A stretch of 64,000 nt of DNA from Aquimarina sp. AU58 (GTDB lineage: Bacteria; Bacteroidota; Bacteroidia; Flavobacteriales; Flavobacteriaceae): the NCBI RefSeq assembly GCF_900312745.1, contig NZ_OMPD01000014.1, forward strand, positions 2,790,001-2,854,000, given 5' to 3'. Made by a program: the position numbers and the translations under genes. This document shows, one piece after another, positions 45,383-54,349 of this stretch. The stretch's first letter is position 1. Each line of letters opens with the position of its first letter. Below the pieces are notes generated by a model. That model was not told the origin of the DNA. It ran no database searches and was given only the letters and a program-made list of their open reading frames with translations.

Positions 45383-46297
45383 ATGAGAAAAATATTAGAA
45401 ACTGAAAGATTATCTCTTCGTGAATTTAATCTAGAAGACTCTGATTTTGTTTTAAAATTGGTAAACTCTCCAAAGTGGATAGAATTTATTGGAGATAGAA
45501 ATGTTAGAACGCAAGCTGAAGCAAAGGGATTTTTAGAAAATAGTCTAATACAAAGCTATAAAGAAAATGGGTTCGGTTTATGGGTAGTTGTATTGAAAGA
45601 AACCAGTACTTCTATAGGAATGTGTGGATTAGTAAATAGAGATACACTAGAGGATATTGATATCGGATTTGCAATGCTTCCAGAATATTTAGGATTGGGG
45701 TATGGGTATGAAATAGCCAATGCAACAATGAACTATGCTAAAAACACCTTAGATCTTGATAAAATTGTTGGAATAACAAATCCTAATAACATTGCTTCAA
45801 TTAAGTTGTTAAACAAAATAGGATTACGTTTTGTGAAAACGATAGAATTACCAGAAAAGGATACAGTTCTATTTTTTTCTACTCCTACAGATTTTAAAGA
45901 AGAAAATGAACTAAACCAATTAACAACTAGATTTTTTAGCTTGTTTACCAATGCAGAGGGAAAAAGCCCTAATGTTGAAGAAATTGAGAATATCTTTATT
46001 ACTAATGGCATTATAATAAGTAATACTCATGGTGTTCCGGAAATCTATGATATTAATGAGTTTATAACTCCAAGAAAAAAAATGTTAAGTGACGGGACAC
46101 TTAAAGATTTTAGAGAAAGCGAAATTTCACATAAAACAGAAATATACGGTAATGTAGCACAACGATTTAGTTTTTATGAAAAATCGGGTAAATTAAACGG
46201 GGTGTATTTTGAGTCTCGGGGAATGAAGACTATTCAATTCATCAAAGTTGGTCTTGATTGGAAAATGTCTTCTGTTGCTTGGAGTGATGAAAAATAG
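45383..46297 (+). CDS. GNAT N-acetyltransferase fused to an NTF2-like domain
   Basis: A 304-residue protein. Residues ~1-170 form a GNAT of the RimJ/RimL-like type (ILETERLSLREFNLEDSDFV, GLGYGYEIANATMNYA, NPNNIASIKLLNKIGL). Residues ~178-304 look like an NTF2/DUF4440-type barrel (LTTRFFSLFTNAEG, GNVAQRFSFYEKSG, GLDWKMSSVAWSDE). The reading frame is continuous with no sign of a frameshift. Fusions of these two domains are not common in my experience. It is probably cotranscribed with the ammonia-lyase gene. Substrate unknown. Confidence 0.82.
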   Translation: MRKILETERLSLREFNLEDSDFVLKLVNSPKWIEFIGDRNVRTQAEAKGFLENSLIQSYKENGFGLWVVVLKETSTSIGMCGLVNRDTLEDIDIGFAMLPEYLGLGYGYEIANATMNYAKNTLDLDKIVGITNPNNIASIKLLNKIGLRFVKTIELPEKDTVLFFSTPTDFKEENELNQLTTRFFSLFTNAEGKSPNVEEIENIFITNGIIISNTHGVPEIYDINEFITPRKKMLSDGTLKDFRESEISHKTEIYGNVAQRFSFYEKSGKLNGVYFESRGMKTIQFIKVGLDWKMSSVAWSDEK

Positions 46298-46320
46298 AGC
46301 ATAGTTAGCATTAAATATAT

Positions 46321-46350
46321 AAAAGTTAAATTATGTTAAATTTAACTTTT
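46321..46350. terminator. AT-rich terminator-like hairpin
   Basis: Perfect 11-bp stem AAAAGTTAAAT/ATTTAACTTTT with an 8-nt loop, 23 bp after the GNAT-NTF2 stop. All arms end in A or T runs, so it can act both ways. The low GC makes it weak. Confidence 0.5.
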
Positions 46351-46361
46351 ATTGTGTTAAA

Positions 46362-46393
46362 TTTGGTTTTTTACCGTAATTATATTACTTTTA
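46362..46393 (+). promoter_or_regulatory. Candidate promoter for the Asp-box T9SS gene (TTTG-N20-TACTTTTA)
   Basis: TTTG at 46362-46365 and TACTTTTA (7 of 8 to TAnnTTTG) at 46386-46393 with 20-bp spacing, 25 bp before the ATG. Confidence 0.4.
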
Positions 46394-46418
46394 AACCTTA
46401 AACTCAACTAATGCTTAT

Positions 46419-49400
46419 ATGAAAAAAAGAATGATCCGCTCGGTTCTACTGGGCTTGGGATTAGTCGCCCTATCAGTAATCGTAATTATTTCTATAAAGA
46501 AAGACAATTTAGAACAAAGTACGAACGAAACTGAAATCGATAATCTACGAAAACAACACAATACCTATTTAAAAAACAGCCCCTACAAAGAGACTTTACA
46601 ATTAACAAAGTCTGAGAGAAAAGCCAAAGGACTTCCGCCAAATAGATATTTTGAGCAAATGTGGGAATTAACTATGAATCCTACAACTGGTAAAACAGAA
46701 CCAGAGAAGATTTATGCAGTTCAAAAACAATTAGCAAATACAGCAAAAAGAGCTCCGGGAGATGCTCAAGATAACCCTTGGGTAGAAAGAGGTCCTAATG
46801 ATATTGGAGGACGTACACGAGCTATTTTATTTGACCCCAATGATGCTAATAATAGAAGAGTTTATGCCGGTGGTGTAAGTGGAGGATTATGGGTTAATAA
46901 CGATATTACATCTGCCGCTTCACAATGGAGTCGAGTGCAGAATGTTCCCGGAAACCTTTCGGTAACTTCTATAACTGTAGATCCCAGAAATAACAACACA
47001 TGGTATGTAGGTACAGGAGAGCAATATACAGCAGGAGCAGTTGTTGGTAGTGGAGTATACCGTTCTACAGATGGTGGTAATACTTGGCAAGCTGTCAATA
47101 TCCCTGCTGCTGGAGGCGGAAATATTAATTTTAACGCTACAAACCTTTTCCTTTCAGGGATTTATTATGTAAATGATATTGTAGCATGGAATAATACAGC
47201 ACAAAATCGTACTGAATTATTCGTTGGAGTAGGAGCACATAGATATGGAGATGCATCTAGTCCCTCTAACTGGCTAGGAATTCAGTCTGCAGGAATTTAC
47301 CGATCAATAGATGGTGGAGCGAACTGGAATAGAATAGAATCGGCTAATATGCAATACCAAAGAAATGATGTAAATTATTACTATATACCTAACGATTTTG
47401 AAGTAGGAGCCGATAATAGATTATGGGTTGGTACCATTAATTCACCATTAGGAAATGGAGGAGGGCGTGTATTTAGCTCTAATGATGGTGCAACATGGAC
47501 AGAAGCAGCCGCTTCCCCGCTTAATGATTCTAATAGAGTAGAGTTAGAAACATCTGCAACCGATGCTAATAAGATATATGCACTAACTCAAGGAGTTGCC
47601 AGAGATGCTAATAATAGAGTAATAGACCCAGTTCATGTTTATCGAAGTACAGATGGTTTTGCAACTGCTCCAACCGCAACAGCATTGCCAAATGATGTAG
47701 ATAATGGTATTCCTGCAAATGATTTTACCAGAGGACAATCTTTTTATGATTTAATGATAGAATCAGATCCCAATAATGATGATATAGTATATGTAGGAGG
47801 AATTGATCTTTTTAGATCAACAAATAGTGGTGATGCATGGAGCCAAATTTCAAAATGGTCTAACAATAATAATTTAGCTGGATTAGGAGCTTCTATTGTT
47901 CATGCAGATCAGCATGCTATGGCATTTCGACCAGGGAATTCAAATCAGGCAATTTTTGGTAATGATGGAGGGGTATTTTATGCAAATAGCCTGTCTACGG
48001 CTGCAAATAATAATGTATTTGGAGCAAGAAATAATAATTATAATGTAACCCAGTATGTAAAGGCAGGTATAGGACCTAATGGAGCTGGTGATGTAGCAGG
48101 TATTTTTTCTGCAGGATCCCAGGATAATGGATCTCAGGCATTTAGAAATGTAGTAGCAGGAATAAATGGATCTGAACCATTAACAGGAGGAGATGGTTTC
48201 TACACTTTTATAGATAAAGATGGTGAATATATGATTGCTACATATACAAATAATGTAATTTATAGATTTAATTTACCATGGGATGGACGTAGTAGAATAC
48301 AAGGAGGAGCCACAACGCTTGTAAATGATGATGGAACAGGTGATTTTGTAAATCAAATGGGATACGATAGTGATGCTAATTATTTATTATCAAATTCCTC
48401 TTCTTATGATGCAGCTACAGAGACTTGGAACTATGTTATAAGAACAATTGATGTGGCAGGAAATAGAAATGATACCATTACAAATGCATTATTAACAAGT
48501 AAACCAACGGCTTTTATTGCTTCCTCTTTTGCTAATAATACATGGTATGTAGGAACTGCCTCTGGTGGTTTATTAAGATTAACAAATGTAGGTTTTGGAG
48601 CAGCTAATTGGGCGGAAATAAATACGCCTTTTGTTGGATCTGTTTCCTCTGTTAGATTAGGAGCAACAGCAAATGATATCATGGTTACGATTCATAACTA
48701 TGGTGTTACTAGTGTATGGTACTCTTCTGATGCAGGAGTTAATTGGTCAAATAAAGAAGGAGATCTTCCTGATATCCCTGTTAGAGATATTTTACAAAAT
48801 CCATTAGATAGAACAGAAGTTATTGTAGCAACACAACTTGGAGTATGGGTGACTACTAATTTTGATGCAGCAAATCCAAATTGGGTTAGATCACAAAATG
48901 GAATGAGTGATGCTAGTGTAACCTCTTTCGATTATTGGGAAATAAACGGAGATCAAAATAATAATACGATTATAGCTTCTACTTATGGACGAGGCATTTT
49001 TACAGGTTCATTTACTGCTAATGGAGTGCAAGATAATGAAGCGCCAACGGCGCCAACAAACCTTATCGCATCTAATGTTGCAGAGACTACATTAACATTA
49101 TCCTGGACTGCATCTAATGATAATATCGGCGCTACTGAGTATGATGTATATCAAGGAAATACAAGAATAGGGTCTACAGCAGGAACAAGTACTAATATTA
49201 ATTCGCTAACAGCTAATACCTCTTATCAATTCAGAATCAGAGCTAAGGATGCTGCTGGAAACGAATCTGGTTTTAGTAATACTCTTGATGTTACTACATT
49301 AGCTCCAGCACCGGTTGATCCTTGTGCAGGAGTAGCTGCCTATGTTAATGGTCAGGCATATCCAGTAGGAAGCAGGGTGACATTCTCAGGAGATTTGTAT

Positions 49401-50156
49401 GAGAGAACTGCTACAACGTGGATTAATCTTGGAGCATGTGGAGTTCCAGGAGATACTCAAGTACCTACAGCACCAACGAATCTTGTAGTATCTAATGTTG
49501 CAGAAACTACACTAACATTATCCTGGACTGCATCTAATGATAATGTCGGCGTTACAGAATATGATGTGTACCAAGGAAATACTAGAATAGGATCTACAGC
49601 AGGAACAAGTACTAATATTAATTCGTTAACAGCTAATACTCCTTATCAATTTAGAATTAAAGCTAAGGATGCTGCAGGAAACGAATCTGGATTTAGTAAT
49701 GAAGTTAATGTTAATACATTAGCTCCAGCACCAGTTGACCCTTGTGCAGGAGTAGCTGCCTATGTTAATGGGCAGGCATACCCGGTAGGGAGTAGAGTAA
49801 CATATTTAGGAAATCTATATGAGAGAACCGCTACTACGTGGGCTAATCTTGGACCATGTGGAGTTGCTGCTGCTATTGCATCTGTCAATTCGACTCAAAG
49901 TACTGATCTTACAGGGCCTCCAATAACTCCGATGCCACTTAGCTTTTATCCTAATCCTGTAGAAAATGATATGTATGTTGCTACAACAGATATATCAGAA
50001 ATAAATTATATGATAATGAATGCTGCTGGACAAATTGTTGCTCAGGGAGTTATTAATAATAACAGGGTAGATGTTCAAAACTTAAATAAAGGAATATATA
50101 TACTGAAATTAAAATCAGAAAATGATATAATGATTAAACAATTCGTGAAAAAATAA
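46419..50156 (+). CDS. Large T9SS cargo protein: Asp-box (BNR/sialidase-like) propeller, 2 x (FnIII + CBM) and type A sorting domain
   Basis: A 1245-residue surface or secreted protein. The N-terminus has a membrane/signal segment (residues ~5-28). Asp-box repeats (S/T-x-D-x-G-x-x-W; STDGGNTW, SIDGGANW, STNSGDAW, SSDAGVNW) indicate a BNR/VPS10-like beta-propeller over about 100-850. Two identical-length 140-residue units follow (875-1014, 1015-1154), each an FnIII domain (TLTLSWTASNDN, YQFRI.AKDAAGNESGFSN) plus a Cys-bounded carbohydrate-binding module. The T9SS type A domain (FYPNPVEND near 1176) closes it. Function, e.g. polysaccharide binding or hydrolysis, is unproven: no catalytic residues are identified. 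Terminator downstream. Confidence 0.92.
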   Translation: MKKRMIRSVLLGLGLVALSVIVIISIKKDNLEQSTNETEIDNLRKQHNTYLKNSPYKETLQLTKSERKAKGLPPNRYFEQMWELTMNPTTGKTEPEKIYAVQKQLANTAKRAPGDAQDNPWVERGPNDIGGRTRAILFDPNDANNRRVYAGGVSGGLWVNNDITSAASQWSRVQNVPGNLSVTSITVDPRNNNTWYVGTGEQYTAGAVVGSGVYRSTDGGNTWQAVNIPAAGGGNINFNATNLFLSGIYYVNDIVAWNNTAQNRTELFVGVGAHRYGDASSPSNWLGIQSAGIYRSIDGGANWNRIESANMQYQRNDVNYYYIPNDFEVGADNRLWVGTINSPLGNGGGRVFSSNDGATWTEAAASPLNDSNRVELETSATDANKIYALTQGVARDANNRVIDPVHVYRSTDGFATAPTATALPNDVDNGIPANDFTRGQSFYDLMIESDPNNDDIVYVGGIDLFRSTNSGDAWSQISKWSNNNNLAGLGASIVHADQHAMAFRPGNSNQAIFGNDGGVFYANSLSTAANNNVFGARNNNYNVTQYVKAGIGPNGAGDVAGIFSAGSQDNGSQAFRNVVAGINGSEPLTGGDGFYTFIDKDGEYMIATYTNNVIYRFNLPWDGRSRIQGGATTLVNDDGTGDFVNQMGYDSDANYLLSNSSSYDAATETWNYVIRTIDVAGNRNDTITNALLTSKPTAFIASSFANNTWYVGTASGGLLRLTNVGFGAANWAEINTPFVGSVSSVRLGATANDIMVTIHNYGVTSVWYSSDAGVNWSNKEGDLPDIPVRDILQNPLDRTEVIVATQLGVWVTTNFDAANPNWVRSQNGMSDASVTSFDYWEINGDQNNNTIIASTYGRGIFTGSFTANGVQDNEAPTAPTNLIASNVAETTLTLSWTASNDNIGATEYDVYQGNTRIGSTAGTSTNINSLTANTSYQFRIRAKDAAGNESGFSNTLDVTTLAPAPVDPCAGVAAYVNGQAYPVGSRVTFSGDLYERTATTWINLGACGVPGDTQVPTAPTNLVVSNVAETTLTLSWTASNDNVGVTEYDVYQGNTRIGSTAGTSTNINSLTANTPYQFRIKAKDAAGNESGFSNEVNVNTLAPAPVDPCAGVAAYVNGQAYPVGSRVTYLGNLYERTATTWANLGPCGVAAAIASVNSTQSTDLTGPPITPMPLSFYPNPVENDMYVATTDISEINYMIMNAAGQIVAQGVINNNRVDVQNLNKGIYILKLKSENDIMIKQFVKK
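49041..49880 (+). repeat. Tandem 420-bp coding repeat (FnIII + CBM, 2 units)
   Basis: Two units start at 49041 and 49461, exactly 420 bp apart, and stay in register with high DNA similarity through both domains. This suggests a recent duplication or gene-conversion-maintained pair. Confidence 0.85.
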
Positions 50157-50181
50157 TAATTTTTATAACAGTGATTTGTTT

Positions 50182-50218
50182 AGAAGGCTGTCTGAAAGGG
50201 CAGTCTTCTTTTTTTTTT
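50182..50218 (+). terminator. Rho-independent terminator after the large T9SS gene
   Basis: 10-bp stem AGAAGGCTGT/GCAGTCTTCT with two G-U pairs, followed by about ten T. Confidence 0.88.
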
Positions 50219-50244
50219 GAATACCTCTGTTTATGCTTATAAGT

Positions 50245-50280
50245 AAAAAAGCCTCCATAATATAAATTATGAAGGCCTTA
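50245..50280 (-). terminator. Rho-independent terminator for the minus-strand HhH/OmpA pair
   Basis: On the minus strand AAGGCCTTCATAAT pairs with ATTATGGAGGCTTTT (one mismatch), ending in TTTTTT, 27 bp after the HhH-protein stop. Confidence 0.85.
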
Positions 50281-50306
50281 CTAAATAGTAAAATGGTTAG
50301 TGGTTA

Positions 50307-50816
50307 CTACTTATCTTTAAGTTTCTTAGCTTGCTTTGTCCATTTATCTCTTTCAATCCTACCAGGAAAGAATTGAATAAGAGTAGTTACGGTATCAATA
50401 TCTTCTGCGGTAAATTTACTAATTTGATCAAAAGTATAGATACCAATACTGTTTAATTTTTCTTCAATAAAAGAACCAATACCGCTAATTAGCTTTAAAT
50501 CATCCTTTTGAGAGGCATTTGCTTTACCAAAACTATCAAAATTTAATGTAGGCATTTCTCCACCATTAGTAACCGCAACTCCTCCGTGATCCCGCGTCTT
50601 AAATGCTTTAATTCCATTTTCGGGATTAGAAAAGGTTGAATTTGCTTTTTCGTTACTTGCATTTTTAAGCATCGCATTTTCTCTTTCACACTCATCTAAT
50701 GCCTTTTTGTATTTTTTTTTGAGCGCTCTTTTCGATAAAAACCTTCCTAACAAAAATGCCAGGAATAATAGCAATAATAAGCACCACCAATTTGCTTCGT
50801 TTAAAAAATCTAACAT
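50307..50816 (-). CDS. Membrane-anchored helix-hairpin-helix protein
   Basis: A 169-residue protein: one N-terminal membrane helix (about residues 10-25), a Lys/Glu-rich spacer, and a C-terminal helix-hairpin-helix-like domain with DDLKLISGIGSFIEEKLNSIG followed by YTFDQISKFTAEDI. The last part resembles the small DNA- or ribosome-associated HhH domains (for example those fused to bacterial ribosomal protein L21). It is 13 bp downstream of the OmpA-like gene; role unknown. Confidence 0.8.
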   Translation of the reverse strand: MLDFLNEANWWCLLLLLFLAFLLGRFLSKRALKKKYKKALDECERENAMLKNASNEKANSTFSNPENGIKAFKTRDHGGVAVTNGGEMPTLNFDSFGKANASQKDDLKLISGIGSFIEEKLNSIGIYTFDQISKFTAEDIDTVTTLIQFFPGRIERDKWTKQAKKLKDK

Positions 50817-50829
50817 AGTTGTAATATTT

Positions 50830-51753
50830 TTAGTTTACGGTTATTTCTATTCTTCTGTTTTTTGCTTTGTTTTCCTCACTATCATTCGGAACGATAGGGT
50901 TTGATTCTCCCTTAGATAAGGCTATAATCTTATCTTTAGCTATACCTTGCGAAATAAGATATTCTCGTACATTATTTGCTCTTTGTTGTCCAAACCAGAG
51001 ATTTGCTTCTTCCTCGCCAACATCATCTGTATGTCCAGTGATTACAACCGATTTATCAGGATATTTATTAATGTAATTTTTAAGTTCTAATGCATAATTA
51101 GATAAAGTGGCATCTGGTTGAAATGTTTTTTGACCAAAATTAGAATGCAATGTTCGGGTAGTTATACTTTTTTCAACTTCGACTAATCTAGCTTCATTTA
51201 ATGTGCTGAAATTTAATAGTATTCCGCCAGGATATTCTCCATTATCAGAGTAGGTGTAATTATTTAATTGCGTTTTGGTTGCAATACGATCTGCATTAAT
51301 TCCTGCTTTAACCAAAATATCTTTAATAAAGTTAGCTCTAGAACTACCTAATTGTGTACTATCACTATTTTCAGAAGAATTCTCATAACCATAAATGATA
51401 AGTTCCTGATCTTGGTGTTGTCCTAAGTAATCAGCTACTTGTTGGCTAAAACCTTTTAGAGAATTGGGGATAAATACATCTCCATTGGTATTGTTAATCT
51501 TTAGATTTTCAACATATCTAAATACATCTTGCCCGTGGGGGCCTTTTGCAAATAATCCAACACTTCTATTTGCTGCTGCGATGCTGTCTTCATATGCTTT
51601 TTTTGCTAATGCTTCTAATTCGGGATCAGGTTTTTGTTCTACTACAGGTATACTTTCATTAGTGCTTTTTGTACACCAATCACAAGAGTAATACCACCAT
51701 ATTGCCAGCCAGGCAAAAAGTAAAAAAATAAGAAAAGAGGAGAAATTTTTCAT
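50830..51753 (-). CDS. OmpA-family peptidoglycan-binding protein with two OmpA-like domains
   Basis: A 307-residue envelope protein with an N-terminal anchor (residues ~5-21). Two OmpA-like modules follow: a divergent first one (about residues 75-190) and a C-terminal canonical one with VVITGHTDDVGEEEANLWFG and QQRANNVREYL...KNRRIEITV. The second should bind the diaminopimelate of peptidoglycan. It is cotranscribed with the HhH protein. It is divergent from the his operon leader across about 160 bp. Confidence 0.88.
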   Translation of the reverse strand: MKNFSSFLIFLLFAWLAIWWYYSCDWCTKSTNESIPVVEQKPDPELEALAKKAYEDSIAAANRSVGLFAKGPHGQDVFRYVENLKINNTNGDVFIPNSLKGFSQQVADYLGQHQDQELIIYGYENSSENSDSTQLGSSRANFIKDILVKAGINADRIATKTQLNNYTYSDNGEYPGGILLNFSTLNEARLVEVEKSITTRTLHSNFGQKTFQPDATLSNYALELKNYINKYPDKSVVITGHTDDVGEEEANLWFGQQRANNVREYLISQGIAKDKIIALSKGESNPIVPNDSEENKAKNRRIEITVN

Positions 51754-51880
51754 GTGTTGTTGATTAGTATTGGTTTTTTAAAGTTATAAAAATGTTTATA
51801 ATCAACCTATTGCAGGCCTTAAATTCTAAGGATTTAATCATAGAAAAAAGATGAATCGCAAAAAAATAAGCTGAAATGCG

Positions 51881-51910
51881 TTTGAGTGAAAATAATTTTT
51901 TATAAATTCG
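51881..51910 (+). promoter_or_regulatory. Candidate his operon promoter (TTTG-N18-TAAATTCG)
   Basis: TTTG at 51881-51884 and TAAATTCG (7 of 8 to TAnnTTTG) at 51903-51910, 18 bp apart. The transcript would begin near 51916, about 15 nt before the leader-peptide ATG. Confidence 0.55.
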
Positions 51911-51930
51911 CAGGGTATTTAGAAAAAACA

Positions 51931-51987
51931 ATGAATAATATATTTGTACATCATCATCATTCTTACATTTTCGCTCAGGCGTGGTAG
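51931..51987 (+). CDS. his operon leader peptide (attenuation)
   Basis: An 18-codon open frame (MNNIFVHHHHSYIFAQAW, stop TAG) with four consecutive CAT codons at 51949-51960. Too short to be found by ordinary gene callers. It lies 30 nt ahead of a strong Rho-independent terminator and of the hisG ORF. Its function is to sense histidyl-tRNA: stalling at the His codons would leave the downstream arm CTCAGGCG free to pair with the terminator arm. Confidence 0.85.
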   Translation: MNNIFVHHHHSYIFAQAW

Positions 51988-52049
51988 GTATGATATGTGT
52001 ATAACACAATAATATGAAAACCCGTTTGAGTAATTCAAACGGGTTTTTT
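51974..52049 (+). promoter_or_regulatory. his attenuator: antiterminator and Rho-independent terminator
   Basis: Terminator: CCCGTTTGA (52021-52029) with TCAAACGGG (52035-52043), loop GTAAT, then TTTTTT. Antiterminator: CTCAGGCG (51974-51981) plus GG (51983-51984) pairs with CC and CGTTTGAG (52021-52030), using two G-U pairs and a bulged T. The two structures exclude each other. The antiterminator arm overlaps the end of the leader ORF, so a ribosome reaching the TAG (51985) would cover it and permit termination. Confidence 0.8.
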
Positions 52050-52097
52050 GTTTCTGCAAAACTCGTTTTTGAATTGCTCAAGCACAACAACAAAAAA

Positions 52098-52955
52098 ATG
52101 TCAAAAATTAAAATTGCAATTCAAAAAAGCGGGCGCCTTAATGAGGATTCAGTAAAAATACTGAAAGACTGCGGTATTTCGATTGATAATGGTAAAGATC
52201 AACTAAAAGCCCAAACCCGTAATTTTCCTATGGAAGTTATGTTTTTACGAAATGGAGATATACCTCAATATCTTAGGGATGGTATTGTTGATATCGCTAT
52301 TATAGGAGAGAATGTACTTATAGAAAAGGGGAAAGATATTTCGATTACAGAACGACTTAATTTTTCAAAATGTAAAGTTTCTCTAGCAGTCCCAAAAGAT
52401 TTTGAGTACAATTCGATTAAAGATCTTGACGGAAAAAGAATTGCTACATCATACCCCAACACAGTTAATGAATATCTAGAAAAACAGGGAATCTCGGCAG
52501 AATTGCACCAAATATCTGGATCGGTAGAGATCGCACCGAATATTGGTTTGGCAGATGCAATTTGTGATATTGTATCTAGTGGTAGTACATTATTTAAAAA
52601 TAACCTTAAAGAAGTAGAAGTAATGCTCGCTTCTGAAGCCGTACTTGCAGTGTCTCCAAAAATATCAGACGATAATAAAAAACTTCTTGAAAAATTACAA
52701 TTTAGAATCAAAGCCGTTTTAAAAGCTAGAAATTCTAAATATGTCCTGCTTAATGCTCCTAACCATAAAATTGAAGATATTGTTAAAATACTGCCAGGTA
52801 TGCGAAGCCCAACAGTATTGCCACTCGCAGAAGAAGGCTGGAGTTCTATTCATACTGTTGTAGAGAAAAACAAATTTTGGGATATTCTTGATGAGTTAAA
52901 AGCAGAAGGAGCAGAAGGAATTTTGGTTTGTCCAATAGAAAAGATGGTTTTATAA
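52098..52955 (+). CDS. hisG: ATP phosphoribosyltransferase
   Basis: HisG, the first and feedback-regulated enzyme of histidine synthesis; this is the long (285-residue) form. It has KIKIAIQKSGRLNEDSVKIL, the PRPP region ICDIVSSGSTLFKNNL and a C-terminal ACT-like domain (GMRSPTVLPLAEEGWSSIHTVVEK). The start is set at ATG 52098: an in-frame extension upstream would pass through the attenuator terminator and code for nothing family-like. First structural gene of the operon. Confidence 0.97.
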   Translation: MSKIKIAIQKSGRLNEDSVKILKDCGISIDNGKDQLKAQTRNFPMEVMFLRNGDIPQYLRDGIVDIAIIGENVLIEKGKDISITERLNFSKCKVSLAVPKDFEYNSIKDLDGKRIATSYPNTVNEYLEKQGISAELHQISGSVEIAPNIGLADAICDIVSSGSTLFKNNLKEVEVMLASEAVLAVSPKISDDNKKLLEKLQFRIKAVLKARNSKYVLLNAPNHKIEDIVKILPGMRSPTVLPLAEEGWSSIHTVVEKNKFWDILDELKAEGAEGILVCPIEKMVL

Positions 52956-52996
52956 ATAATTTAATGTGTTTCTGTTACCACAGAAATGAAGAAGAG

Positions 52997-54280
52997 ATGC
53001 AAAAAATATACAATCCCAATAAAAATAATTGGCCAGAGATATTAAAAAGACCAACACAAACTGTAGCTGATATTGAAGAAAAAGTGTTGACTGTTTTTAA
53101 TGAAGTTAAAACAGAGGGTGATCGGGCGGTACAACGATATACTAAAAAATTTGATAAGGTAGATCTTGATGCAATTCTTGTAGATTCTGAAGAAATAGAA
53201 GAAGCAAAAAAACAGGTAAATCAGGATTTAAAGGATGCAATACAATTAGCTAAATCTAATATTGAAAGGTTTCATGCGGCACAAAAAACGGATAAAGTTT
53301 CTGTCGAAACAACAATCGGAGTGAAATGCTGGCAGGAGAAAAGACCAATTCAAAAGGTAGGATTATACATCCCAGGAGGAACAGCTCCTTTGTTTTCTAC
53401 AATTTTGATGTTAACCGTTCCTGCTAATCTTGCAGGATGCAAAGAAATCGTATTATGTTCCCCCCCGAATAAGGAAGGAAAAATTCACCCGGCTATTTTG
53501 TATGCCGCTAATCTTTGTGGGGTAACAAAAATCTGTAAAGTAGGAGGAATTCAAGCTATTGCAGGAATGACTTTTGGAACAGAAACTATTCCGCCTGTAT
53601 ACAAAATATTTGGTCCGGGTAATCAATTTGTAACGGTGGCAAAACAGCTGGCAACGAAGTTTGGAGTCGCTATAGATATGCCAGCAGGACCAAGTGAATT
53701 GCTTGTGGTTGCAGATGATACTGCTAATGCATCCTTTATTGCTTCTGATTTGTTAAGCCAGGCAGAACACGGTAAAGATAGCCAGGTGATTTTAGTATCT
53801 ACATCTAAAAAAATGATGGATGAAGTAGAAGAAGAGGTAGTTAAACAACTAGCGGTTTTGCCAAGAAAAGAAATTGCCGAAGGAGCTATATCCAATTCAA
53901 AATTAATCTGTGTTGAAGATGATCAGCAGGCTATAGAATTGATCAATGAGTATGGCCCCGAGCATTTTATAGTATGTACAAAAAATGAGGATTTTTTTGT
54001 AGATAATATAACCAATGCAGGCTCTGTGTTTATTGGTAATTATACACCAGAAAGTGCGGGGGATTATGCCTCGGGGACTAATCATACGCTACCGACCAAT
54101 GGATATGCAAAACAATATAGCGGTGTAAACCTGGATAGTTTTATGAAGTCAATGACATTTCAGAAAATATCAAAACAAGGCATCCAGAACATAGGTAAAG
54201 CAATTGAACTTATGGCCGAAGCAGAAGGTTTACAAGCGCATAAGAATGCAGTAACACTACGATTAGAGAGTTTGAAATAG
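52997..54280 (+). CDS. hisD: Histidinol dehydrogenase
   Basis: HisD (427 residues) oxidises histidinol to histidine in the last two steps. It contains KVGGIQAIAGMTFGT, the zinc/catalytic region with NEYGPEHFIV, and SVFIGNYTPESAGDYASGTNHTLP. The start at ATG 52997 gives the usual N-terminus (MQKIYNPNKNNWPEIL); the frame further upstream overlaps hisG and is not conserved-looking. It is 41 bp after hisG. Confidence 0.97.
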   Translation: MQKIYNPNKNNWPEILKRPTQTVADIEEKVLTVFNEVKTEGDRAVQRYTKKFDKVDLDAILVDSEEIEEAKKQVNQDLKDAIQLAKSNIERFHAAQKTDKVSVETTIGVKCWQEKRPIQKVGLYIPGGTAPLFSTILMLTVPANLAGCKEIVLCSPPNKEGKIHPAILYAANLCGVTKICKVGGIQAIAGMTFGTETIPPVYKIFGPGNQFVTVAKQLATKFGVAIDMPAGPSELLVVADDTANASFIASDLLSQAEHGKDSQVILVSTSKKMMDEVEEEVVKQLAVLPRKEIAEGAISNSKLICVEDDQQAIELINEYGPEHFIVCTKNEDFFVDNITNAGSVFIGNYTPESAGDYASGTNHTLPTNGYAKQYSGVNLDSFMKSMTFQKISKQGIQNIGKAIELMAEAEGLQAHKNAVTLRLESLK

Positions 54281-54349
54281 TTGTTAATTGATTGGCATAA
54301 GTAGCTAGTAATCATTAATGAGGTTTTAACCAACAGCAATAAACTAAAA

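Noticed and set aside
52014..52097. Longer hisG reading frame with extra 28 residues upstream
   Set aside because: The extension is the attenuator terminator read as codons and has no similarity to HisG; the ATG at 52098 gives the normal family N-terminus.
53520..53545. GGGTAAC inside hisD resembling the ECF-type promoter -35
   Set aside because: No GT(C/A)AC lies 15 bp downstream and it is within coding sequence; likely chance.
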